Below are positions 1-5,229 of a stretch of 5,229 nt of DNA, piece after piece. The position numbers were made by a program, and so were the translations under genes. A model generated the notes under the pieces. It saw only the letters and a program-made list of their open reading frames with translations, did not search any database and was not told the DNA's origin. Within the stretch, counting starts at the first letter, position 1, and the number at the start of each line of letters is the position of its first letter. This DNA comes from Massilia sp. (GTDB lineage: Bacteria; Pseudomonadota; Gammaproteobacteria; Burkholderiales; Burkholderiaceae_D): assembly GCA_028291845.1 (NCBI GenBank), contig JAQGNM010000062.1, positions 1 to 5,229 on the forward strand, in the 5' to 3' direction.

Positions 1-53
1 TGATGTGTGTTGCGGTGCAATGGCCAAAATTGTCGATGAGCATGCAGCTTGGC

Positions 54-83
54 TTGACTTGCTCACATGCTAGTGATTAAAAT
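54..83 (+). promoter_or_regulatory. Candidate sigma-70 promoter upstream of the bestrophin gene
   Basis: A -35-like hexamer TTGACT (54-59, 5 of 6 to consensus) is followed after 18 bases by a -10-like hexamer TAAAAT (78-83, 5 of 6). Initiation would fall near base 90, leaving a leader of roughly 54 bases before the ATG at 144. The spacer and the -10 are covered by the repeat cluster described in the next entry, which is the usual geometry of a promoter blocked by a repressor. The call rests on sequence matches only. Confidence 0.5.
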
Positions 84-100
84 CACTCACATGATAGTGA
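62..100. promoter_or_regulatory. Operator-like compound repeat over the promoter
   Basis: Two copies of a 15-base element, CTCACATGCTAGTGA (62-76) and CTCACATGATAGTGA (86-100), match at 14 of 15 positions and repeat with a 24-base period. Each copy has TCAC/GTGA ends. Between them lies a perfect 7-base-arm palindrome, AGTGATTAAAATCACT (72-87). The first copy occupies the -35/-10 spacer and the second lies just past the -10. Such dyads over a promoter typically bind a dimeric regulator of the TetR or MarR type. No regulator gene is visible in the window, so the binding protein is unknown. Confidence 0.5.
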
Positions 101-143
101 ATTTTCTGCACGCTCTTCTTCACCTTAACCGAAAAAATCCGCC

Positions 144-1085
144 ATGATCGTGCGCGACCGGCCATCCGGGCTCAAGCTGTTTCTCGCGCTGCGCGGATCG
201 GTATTGCCGCGCATCCTGCCGGCGCTGATCGTCAACATCGCCATCGCCACCCTGGTCACCTGGTCGCATGGGGACCTGTTCCAGCTGAAGATCACGCTGA
301 CGACGATTCCGTTCACGCTGATCGGCTTGCCGCTGTCGATCTTCCTCGGCTTTCGCAACAATGCCGCCTACGACCGCTTCTGGGAAGGGCGCAAGCTGTG
401 GGGCGAACTGGTGCTGCGTAGCCGCAATTTCGCCCGCCAGTGCCTCAGCCTGATCGACTATCCTGCGCCGGCGCAGGCCGCAGCAGGGCTGGCCGACACA
501 AGGGTGCGCATGGTGTACCGGGCCATCGCGTTCAATCATGCGGTGCGCGACCTGTTGCGCGGCCAGCCATCGGGTGCGGGCGTGCAAGCCTTGCTGCTGC
601 CGGCTGAATGGGAACAGATGCAGCGCGCCCCCAACAAGCCGGACTTCCTGATGCTGCGGATGGGGATGGACCTGCGCCAGTGCCTGAACGAGGGCCGCAT
701 CGATCCTTGCCTGGCCGCTTCCATCGACACCACGCTGTCGGCGCTGACCGCAGCCGGCGCCTCGTGCGAGCGGATCAAGAACACGCCGGTGCCGTTCTCG
801 TACACGCTGCTGTTGCACCGCACTGCCTATCTCTACTGTTTCCTGCTGCCGTTCGGGCTGGTCGACTCAATCGGGTTCATGACGCCGTTCGTGGTAGCCA
901 TTGTTGCCTATACGTTTTTCGGCCTCGACGCCCTCGGCGACGAGATCGAGGAACCGTTCGGCCTTGAATCGAACGACCTCCCGCTCGACGCCCTCTGCCG
1001 CGCCATCGAAATCGATTTGCGTTCGGCCTTGTGCGACCCGGATGTGCCGGCGCCGCTGGCCGCCGTCGATGATTGCCTGACCTAA
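144..1085 (+). CDS. Bestrophin-family anion channel (UPF0187/YneE-like)
   Basis: This 313-residue inner-membrane protein belongs to the bacterial bestrophin family, pentameric channels related to eukaryotic Ca-activated chloride channels. Visible marks are the typical N-terminus MIVRDRP, hydrophobic segments at about 20-40 and 52-70, the signature G69-F-R-N-N-A-A-Y-D-R-F-W-E-G-R (69-83), the conserved CERIKNTPVPFSY stretch (208-220), a hydrophobic pair at about 220-260, and the acidic GDEIEEPFG motif (265-273). L62, I66 and F70 have the spacing of the hydrophobic neck residues described for the Klebsiella channel, if the register holds. Length is normal for bacterial members. The ATG is chosen because the N-terminus fits the family, although the Shine-Dalgarno is weak (only a purine run, GAAAAAA, 131-137). 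The CoA-transferase gene follows after 29 bases, so co-transcription is likely. The conducted ion cannot be read from sequence; chloride, bicarbonate or a small carboxylate are possible. Confidence 0.9.
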   Translation: MIVRDRPSGLKLFLALRGSVLPRILPALIVNIAIATLVTWSHGDLFQLKITLTTIPFTLIGLPLSIFLGFRNNAAYDRFWEGRKLWGELVLRSRNFARQCLSLIDYPAPAQAAAGLADTRVRMVYRAIAFNHAVRDLLRGQPSGAGVQALLLPAEWEQMQRAPNKPDFLMLRMGMDLRQCLNEGRIDPCLAASIDTTLSALTAAGASCERIKNTPVPFSYTLLLHRTAYLYCFLLPFGLVDSIGFMTPFVVAIVAYTFFGLDALGDEIEEPFGLESNDLPLDALCRAIEIDLRSALCDPDVPAPLAAVDDCLT

Positions 1086-1101
1086 CCCCCGTTTTTTCCG
1101 T

Positions 1102-1108
1102 AGAAGGA
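1102..1108 (+). promoter_or_regulatory. Ribosome binding site fixing the CoA-transferase start
   Basis: AGAAGGA lies six bases before the ATG at 1115. It favours that start over the in-frame ATG at 1073, which would overlap the end of the bestrophin gene, has no such site, and would add 14 residues with no family resemblance. Confidence 0.75.
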
Positions 1109-1114
1109 TGCACC

Positions 1115-2644
1115 ATGCATGACGAGTATCAGGATCGAATCCGCCACCCCCTCTTGCGTACGCGCATCACCAGCGCCGCCGCGGCGGCCGCGCTGATCAA
1201 AGACGGCATGACGATCGGCATGAGCGGGTTCACGCGGGCGGGCGACGCCAAGGCGGTGCCGCTGGCGCTGGCCGAACGGGCGCGCCATGATCCGCTGCAG
1301 ATCACCCTGCTGACCGGCGCCTCGCTCGGCAGCGACGTCGACAAGATCCTGACCGAGGCCGGCGTGCTGGCGCGCCGCGCGCCGTTCCAGTCCGATCCCA
1401 CCTTGCGCGCGGCGATCAATCGCGGCGAAGTGATGTTCGTCGACCAGCACCTGTCCGAAACGGTCGAGCTGCTGCGCACCGGCCAGATCGCGCCTGTCGA
1501 TATCGCCGTCATCGAGGCCATCGCCATCACCGACAGCGGCGCCATCATCCCGACCACGTCGGTCGGCAACAGCGCCAGCTTCGCGATCCTGGCCGACAAG
1601 GTGATCGTCGAGATCAACCTGGCGCAGTCGCTGGCGCTGGAAGGACTGCACGACATCTTCATTCCGAAACATCGTCCGCAACGCGAACCGATTCCCTTGA
1701 CGACGCCGAGCGACCGCATTGGCACGACCGCCATCATGATCCCCCCGGAAAAAATCGCCGCCGTCGTCATCACCGAAAAATGCGACAGTAGTTCGACCAT
1801 CCTGCCGGCCGATGACGACACGGCGGCGATCGCCGCGCATCTGGTGGCCTTTTTCGAGCGCGAGGTCGCGCTGGGCCGGCTGACCGAGCGCCTGCTGCCG
1901 ATACAGGCGGGGATCGGCACCATCGCCAATGCCGTGATGACCGGTTTCATCGACAGCCCGTTCCGGCACCTGACCATGTATTCCGAGGTACTGCAGGATT
2001 CGACCTTCGACTTGTTCGATGCCGGCAAGCTCGACTTCGCCTCCGGCTCGTCGATCACCTTGTCGAAGTCCAAGGGCGAGCAAGTATTCGGCAATTTCGG
2101 CCGCTACAAGGACCGCCTGGTGCTGCGTCCTCAAGAAGTGAGCAACCATCCCGAGGTGGTGCGCCGGCTCGGCATCATCGCGATCAACACCGCGCTCGAG
2201 GCCGACATCTACGGCAACGTCAATTCGACCCACGTCGGCGGCACCCACATGATGAACGGCATCGGCGGCTCGGGCGACTTCGCGCGCAATGCCTACCTGG
2301 CCGTGTTCGCCACCAAGTCGCTGGCGAAGGGCGGCAAGGTTTCCAGCATCGTGCCGATGGTGTCGCACGTCGACCACAACGAGCACGACGTCGATATCAT
2401 CGTCACCGAGATCGGACTGGCCGACCTGCGCGGCCTGGCGCCGCGCGAACGCGCCCAGGTGATCATCGAGAACTGCGTGGCCGAACCGTACCGCCAGATG
2501 CTGCGCGACTATGTAACGGCGGCCAACCAGCGCGGCGGCCATACGCCGCACGTGCTGGAACAGGCCTTGTCGTGGCATGTGCGGCTCGGCGCCACGGGCT
2601 CGATGCTGCCGGATTATAGCGCATCGAGGCCCGGCAGGTGGTAG
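1115..2644 (+). CDS. Acetyl-CoA hydrolase / succinyl-CoA:acetate CoA-transferase family protein
   Basis: The 509-residue product is a cytoplasmic class I CoA-transferase of the Cat1/AarC/ScpC group, which moves CoA between succinyl-CoA and acetate (or propionate/succinate) through a glutamyl-CoA thioester. Using the 1115 start, an N-terminal MSGFT loop is at 36-40. The PIQAGIGTIANAV motif (262-274) precedes the YSEVLQD segment whose E291 is the expected catalytic glutamate; Acetobacter AarC uses Glu294, so the register agrees. The family-defining stretch GNVNSTHVGG...GDFARNA is at 367-393, followed by SHVDHNEHDVD and TEIGLADLRGLAPRER (417-446). Length matches AarC (about 505). The domain is complete, with no frameshift, and GC is very high as in housekeeping genes. 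It probably shares a transcript with the bestrophin gene upstream. Physiologically it would serve acetate assimilation or overflow; whether it acts mainly as transferase or hydrolase cannot be decided here. Confidence 0.93.
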   Translation: MHDEYQDRIRHPLLRTRITSAAAAAALIKDGMTIGMSGFTRAGDAKAVPLALAERARHDPLQITLLTGASLGSDVDKILTEAGVLARRAPFQSDPTLRAAINRGEVMFVDQHLSETVELLRTGQIAPVDIAVIEAIAITDSGAIIPTTSVGNSASFAILADKVIVEINLAQSLALEGLHDIFIPKHRPQREPIPLTTPSDRIGTTAIMIPPEKIAAVVITEKCDSSSTILPADDDTAAIAAHLVAFFEREVALGRLTERLLPIQAGIGTIANAVMTGFIDSPFRHLTMYSEVLQDSTFDLFDAGKLDFASGSSITLSKSKGEQVFGNFGRYKDRLVLRPQEVSNHPEVVRRLGIIAINTALEADIYGNVNSTHVGGTHMMNGIGGSGDFARNAYLAVFATKSLAKGGKVSSIVPMVSHVDHNEHDVDIIVTEIGLADLRGLAPRERAQVIIENCVAEPYRQMLRDYVTAANQRGGHTPHVLEQALSWHVRLGATGSMLPDYSASRPGRW

Positions 2645-2646
2645 GA

Positions 2647-2680
2647 CAGAGGGTCTGGACCAGCAGCCCTCTGCACAGAG
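2647..2680. terminator. Nested hairpin between convergent genes, possible bidirectional terminator
   Basis: CAGAGGG (2647-2653) pairs perfectly with CCCTCTG (2667-2673). Inside the loop CTG (2655-2657) can pair with CAG (2661-2663). The right arm can instead form CTCT-GCAC-AGAG (2669-2680), so two hairpins compete. The structure fills the 40-base gap between the CoA-transferase stop and the stop of the convergent methyltransferase-HNH gene, where a shared terminator is expected. No U-tract follows on either strand, so it is not a canonical intrinsic terminator. Confidence 0.4.
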
Positions 2681-2684
2681 CCCG

Positions 2685-4451
2685 TTACGGACTTCCAAAA
2701 GTAAGGCGTGAGGTCGGTCCGCTCGCGCGCGTATTCGCTTCCCGAGCGCGCGGCGCAGCAGGCTCCCATGGCCTGAGACCTTGATCCCTGGCCAATCTGA
2801 GCCGGTGCAGTTGCATTGCATCGATGACATCCAATGCTGCGGGGTTGCTGGCGAGAATAGGCAAAGTCTGCGACGCTTCCAGGTAAAACTGGCGCCGCGC
2901 TTGCTCGTTCTGGTCGAGAAACGCATCGCGCCACCATGCATGAATCATGTCGCTGGCCCGTTCAAGGGCCACCTGCGTGATCAGGCGATTCGATTTCTGA
3001 TTATTCATCAGCTTCGACGCCGGCATCAGATTCCAGGCGTCGCCGCAGGGCCAGGCGGAAAATGGAAAGCAGTGGTCGACATCGTAGTCGCCTTGTAAGC
3101 GGGCGCCCGACCAGACGCAGTACAGGGTTTTACCATTCGCCCGCATCCGCTCGACCGCAGCCCTGGCAAAGCTGGTGTCGCGCGCCGGGTCAACCCACGT
3201 CAGCAGCGCGGTGGCCAGCTCGCGCACACCGCGCCGCTCGCTTGCGGAGTAAGCTTCGATTAGACGAACCCACTCCGCGACCAGCACCGGTTCGATCCAC
3301 ACGTTGTAATGCGTCAAGGCTTGCCAGATGTCGAGCGGAATGCGCAAATCACCGAGAGTCCACAGAAACGCTTCGTCGATTTGCAGTTGGTCGGGCGTCG
3401 CCGCCATGCGCCGCCGCGTTACTTCAAAGATAGGCTGGCCGCTGGCAGGCCAGCGCAGGTAGTTTGCCGGCATATTGCGGATCAGCTGCGATATTTCGGA
3501 CAAGCTGCGGTGCAAGTGCTTGGCAGTTGCCCCGCCAAAGGTCGAGCCAATGCGTAACTCGACGGCGCTCAGCGGCCGCAGTTCCGTGAAGCTGTGCGTC
3601 ACAAAGCCGGGTCCGGTGCCCAGGCGCGAGACCGGCATTTGCGGCAGCGCGTGTTCGAGCAGGGGTTTGAACATGCGCAGCCAATACAGCGACACCAGCC
3701 CAAGCGGCACCACGACCGAATTCTCCTCGTGGCGCGCCACGCCGGCCGCACTGTCGGCAATGCGGGCCAGCACGCGCAGCAGGGCGATCTTGTAGGTCGA
3801 CGCCTTGTCATCCACCAGAATCAGATGTCGCAGCAGGGGCAGGGCGCCAAGGCCATCGTCTGGCAGGCCCAGCACCACGCTGGTCCACGATACGTCGCCA
3901 CGGCCTAGCCGGTCCTCACTATCGTGGGTATGGATCGTGCGCAGACCGAATTGCTGCGCCATGGCCGCCAGCTCCGCCAGCGAAACGGCAAACATCGCCC
4001 GTTGCGCGTCCGGCGCACCAAGCCTCAAACTGATCGCGATCCGGCCCTTCGGCGCCAACATGGTCGCCAGTTTGCGCAAGGCACGCTGCCGATCAGCAGG
4101 AGCGATGTGCATCCATACGGCCGACAGCAGGATGAAATCGAATTTCAGACCCAGCCGCCGCACGGCGGTCAAGTCCGGCAAGCTGTCCGCAACCCAACGG
4201 ATCCGGCTGCTGGCGTGAAGCGCGCGCGCGCGGGCCAGCATGGCAGGCGAAGGCTCGACGGCGACCACATCGTACCCGTGCGCGGCGAACCATCCGGCGT
4301 CACGCCCGGAACCGGCACCCACGTCCAGAACGGTAGCGCCAGCTTGCGGCAGGAGCTCAAGCAATCCTTCGTGCACGCTGTTGAAGGACAGCGACTCGTA
4401 TTGATCGACCAAGCGCGGCGCGTTCTTCTCGTAGTGGGGGAGGGAGGTCAT
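2685..4451 (-). CDS. Methyltransferase-HNH nuclease fusion protein
   Basis: The single 588-residue frame joins two enzymes. Residues about 38-195 form a class I SAM-dependent methyltransferase: motif I VLDVGAGSGRDA (41-52), acidic E66 ending strand 2 in VAVEPSPAML, ADSLPDL (88-94), the strand-4 segment FDFILLSAVWMHI (104-116), and LAPKGRIAISLRLG (132-145). It resembles the Methyltransf_11/25 type and has no D/N/S-PP-Y/F or PCQ motif of DNA methyltransferases. Residues about 200-440 are an uncharacterised helical-looking region beginning LLRHLILVDDKASTYKIALLR. Residues 445-490 form an HNH core: D459-H460, N474, N483/N484 and K486, with a CVWSG start in place of a CxxC knuckle, so the usual four-cysteine zinc site is absent. 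A helical stretch (about 495-531) and a basic, probably disordered tail follow. ATG 4451 is the first start after the in-frame stop at 4491-4493, though no Shine-Dalgarno is seen. I recall HNH proteins with this middle region from other Proteobacteria but cannot name the family. Nucleic-acid cleavage in defence is inferred. Confidence 0.85.
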   Translation of the reverse strand: MTSLPHYEKNAPRLVDQYESLSFNSVHEGLLELLPQAGATVLDVGAGSGRDAGWFAAHGYDVVAVEPSPAMLARARALHASSRIRWVADSLPDLTAVRRLGLKFDFILLSAVWMHIAPADRQRALRKLATMLAPKGRIAISLRLGAPDAQRAMFAVSLAELAAMAQQFGLRTIHTHDSEDRLGRGDVSWTSVVLGLPDDGLGALPLLRHLILVDDKASTYKIALLRVLARIADSAAGVARHEENSVVVPLGLVSLYWLRMFKPLLEHALPQMPVSRLGTGPGFVTHSFTELRPLSAVELRIGSTFGGATAKHLHRSLSEISQLIRNMPANYLRWPASGQPIFEVTRRRMAATPDQLQIDEAFLWTLGDLRIPLDIWQALTHYNVWIEPVLVAEWVRLIEAYSASERRGVRELATALLTWVDPARDTSFARAAVERMRANGKTLYCVWSGARLQGDYDVDHCFPFSAWPCGDAWNLMPASKLMNNQKSNRLITQVALERASDMIHAWWRDAFLDQNEQARRQFYLEASQTLPILASNPAALDVIDAMQLHRLRLARDQGLRPWEPAAPRAREANTRASGPTSRLTFGSP

Positions 4452-4468
4452 CAGCGCCGAGGTAACTG

Positions 4469-4497
4469 TTGAGCAAAAATCTATTGTATTCTAGAAC
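4469..4497 (+). promoter_or_regulatory. Weak candidate promoter for the PD-(D/E)xK-like gene
   Basis: TTGAGC (4469-4474, 4 of 6) and TAGAAC (4492-4497, 4 of 6) are 17 bases apart on the plus strand, in the only AT-rich stretch ahead of the gene. The match is weak. The site physically overlaps the minus-strand candidate promoter, so the two could not be occupied at once. Confidence 0.25.
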
Positions 4498-4510
4498 TGT
4501 TCCGTATCAC
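4483..4510 (-). promoter_or_regulatory. Candidate promoter for the methyltransferase-HNH gene
   Basis: On the minus strand GTGATA (4510-4505, 4 of 6) is followed after 16 bases by TACAAT (4488-4483, 5 of 6 to TATAAT), about 32 bases ahead of the ATG at 4451. The -10 is the better element. This would give a short leader, consistent with the lack of a clear ribosome binding site. Confidence 0.4.
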
Positions 4511-4560
4511 TGTTCTGCCGCCTAAGTGTTCGGGTATGGAAAAGCAGCGCCCTTTAATTT

Positions 4561-4566
4561 GAAGGA
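4561..4566 (+). promoter_or_regulatory. Ribosome binding site supporting a TTG start
   Basis: GAAGGA lies six bases ahead of TTG 4573. An in-frame stop at 4555-4557 rules out any longer frame, and the next in-frame ATG (codon 51) would remove the predicted catalytic aspartate. TTG 4573 is therefore strongly favoured as the start. Confidence 0.75.
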
Positions 4567-4572
4567 ATCACT

Positions 4573-5154
4573 TTGTTCGCCTCCCTCGACACGCACCAAT
4601 CCGTTTACCGAGAACGGCTTTTGGAACATCTCCTCGTCGGTGAACTCCTCAAACACTCATGGCTACACGCGGACGCAACGCTGGAAGTATCTCAACCATC
4701 AATCGATCGCTCAGGCTATGACATGGTGCTCGAGGTAGACGGTGTCACGCGACATGTTCAGTTCAAGTCGTCTGCCGTCGGTGCAAGAGCGTCAACGCAG
4801 AAAGTGCATATAGGGCTGGCGAGTAAGCCGTCCGCCTGCGTGATCTGGACGCGTTTTGATTCGAATACGATGGCGCTCGGCCCATTCTATTTCTTCGGCG
4901 GCGGGCCAGGTGAGCCTCTCCCTTCGCTGAAGTCATTCCCAACTGCGAAGCACACCAAAGCGAATGCCGACGGCGTCAAACTTGAGCGACCTAATTTAAC
5001 GGTGGTCTGCATTTCCCGGTTTCGAAAGCTCGACGATATCCCGTCCTTGTATGCCGAGCTGTTTGTTCGAGGAAGAATCTTGGCGGTAGAAAATGAAGGT
5101 AACGGACAGATTGCACAGTCCAACTTCGCGGAATTAAACGCCGCGCCAGGTTGA
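4573..5154 (+). CDS. PD-(D/E)xK-like nuclease-fold protein, QxK variant, function unknown
   Basis: This 193-residue protein has no named family that I recognise. Its N-terminal half fits the PD-(D/E)xK nuclease pattern: an amphipathic helix with acidic residues (VYRERLLEHLLVGELL, 11-26, E18 a candidate), then SGYDMVLEVDG with D50 in a strand, then RHVQFKSS with Q63-x-K65 in the next strand. The Q-for-E swap occurs in Mrr-type and VRR-NUC enzymes. A distinctive second half follows: KPSACVIWTRFD (85-96), LGPFYFFGGGPGEPLP (102-117) and AKHTKANADGVKLERPN (125-141), which I believe recurs in hypothetical proteins of other Proteobacteria. No signal peptide or membrane segment is evident. It starts with TTG behind a good ribosome binding site. 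GC is clearly lower than in the CoA-transferase gene, suggesting acquisition. It is divergent from the methyltransferase-HNH gene. DNA or RNA cleavage is inferred from the motif only; a non-catalytic nucleic-acid-binding role is possible. Confidence 0.8.
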   Translation: MFASLDTHQSVYRERLLEHLLVGELLKHSWLHADATLEVSQPSIDRSGYDMVLEVDGVTRHVQFKSSAVGARASTQKVHIGLASKPSACVIWTRFDSNTMALGPFYFFGGGPGEPLPSLKSFPTAKHTKANADGVKLERPNLTVVCISRFRKLDDIPSLYAELFVRGRILAVENEGNGQIAQSNFAELNAAPG

Positions 5155-5215
5155 GCAGGATACTAACCGCACCAGAAAAATTTTAGTCCACTAGACCGCA
5201 GTTGAAAGCAGAGAA

Positions 5216-5229
5216 ATGAGCAAATTCTA
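5216..5229 (+). CDS. Possible start of a further gene, cut by the window edge
   Basis: ATG at 5216 opens a frame reading MSKF to the window end. Only weak purine-rich sequence (GAAAG 5204-5208, GAGAA 5211-5215) precedes it. It lies 61 bases after the stop of the PD-(D/E)xK-like gene on the same strand, with no clear terminator between, so a co-directional neighbour is plausible. Four codons cannot show what it encodes. Confidence 0.2.

Larger units (their letters stand above)
4465..4515. repeat. Three ACTGTT direct repeats in the shared divergent promoter region
   Basis: ACTGTT occurs at 4465-4470, 4496-4501 and 4509-4514. The last two extend to ACTGTTC with a 13-base period, and the first two extend to AACTGTT, itself an AAC-N-GTT dyad (GAAC-T-GTTC at 4494-4502). 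They overlap the promoter candidates for both divergent genes, so they could be sites for a common regulator. The words are short and chance occurrence is possible. Confidence 0.3.

Noticed and set aside
1..73. Short open stretches at the left edge: plus-strand frame from base 2 to TAG 71-73 and minus-strand frame from ATG at 43 to the edge
   Set aside because: Several frames are open over so short a distance, none has a ribosome site or recognisable peptide, and the plus-strand one would run into the promoter. A gene end here is possible but cannot be supported.
120..818. A 232-codon minus-strand frame opposite the bestrophin gene
   Set aside because: Low-complexity Q/R/H-rich translation with no motif; it is a shadow of the bestrophin frame.
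1073..1114. Longer N-terminus of the CoA-transferase from ATG 1073
   Set aside because: It overlaps the bestrophin gene, has no ribosome binding site and adds residues atypical of the family. From ATG 1115 the catalytic glutamate falls at 291, close to the AarC position.
2721..2752. GC-rich self-complementary runs near the 3' end of the methyltransferase-HNH gene
   Set aside because: Alternating CG runs pair trivially with each other; they encode a basic, probably disordered tail and are explained by high GC content.
1082..2941. A 619-codon open frame on the minus strand opposite the CoA-transferase gene
   Set aside because: It is antisense to a clearly conserved gene, is rich in R, G, H, D and Q as expected of a GC-skewed shadow frame, runs across the junction into the next gene, and shows no domain.
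3924..4472. A 182-codon plus-strand frame opposite the methyltransferase domain
   Set aside because: The opposite strand has a full set of methyltransferase motifs; this frame is R/Q-rich and has no recognisable domain.
4494..4515. LexA-like box in the divergent region (GAAC-T-GTTC, and GTTC repeated)
   Set aside because: The spacings (N1 and N9) match neither the alphaproteobacterial GTTC-N7-GTTC box nor the Gram-positive GAAC-N4-GTTC box, and there is no CTG-N10-CAG site of the E. coli type.
4526..4738. A 70-codon plus-strand frame overlapping the start of the PD-(D/E)xK-like gene
   Set aside because: It lies out of frame with the better-supported gene, has no motif, and the GAAGGA ribosome site at 4561 serves the TTG at 4573.

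Overview
The window looks like chromosomal DNA of a high-GC betaproteobacterium, most likely an Oxalobacteraceae member such as Massilia, Duganella or Janthinobacterium. This rests on codon bias and remembered resemblance of the bestrophin and CoA-transferase proteins, not on a search. It splits into a high-GC metabolic half on the left and an accessory-looking half on the right.

Left half (1-2644, plus strand): a promoter-like region at about 54-105 is overlaid by a compact set of direct and inverted repeats resembling a repressor operator. It precedes a bestrophin-family anion channel gene (144-1085). After 29 bases with a good ribosome binding site comes an acetyl-CoA hydrolase/succinyl-CoA:acetate CoA-transferase gene (1115-2644). 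The tight spacing suggests one transcript joining an anion channel to acetate/CoA metabolism.

Right half (2645-5229): a nested hairpin lies in the 40-base gap between convergent genes. A minus-strand gene (2685-4451) encodes a 588-residue fusion of an N-terminal class I SAM-dependent methyltransferase domain, an uncharacterised middle region and a C-terminal HNH nuclease domain. It is divergent, across an AT-richer 121-base region, from a plus-strand gene (4573-5154, TTG start). That gene encodes a 193-residue protein with a PD-(D/E)xK-like nuclease signature in the D...QxK variant. The shared region carries three ACTGTT repeats over overlapping, weak divergent promoter candidates. By hand count, GC is about 45% in this region and 48% in the sampled 3' part of the small nuclease gene, against 77% in a sampled stretch of the CoA-transferase gene.

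The main candidate for an undescribed system is this divergent pair: a methyltransferase-HNH fusion next to a PD-(D/E)xK-like protein. Two predicted nucleases without a recognisable DNA-base methyltransferase motif suggest a nucleic-acid-targeting defence or mobile-island function that is not a classical restriction-modification system. That is inference from architecture and context.
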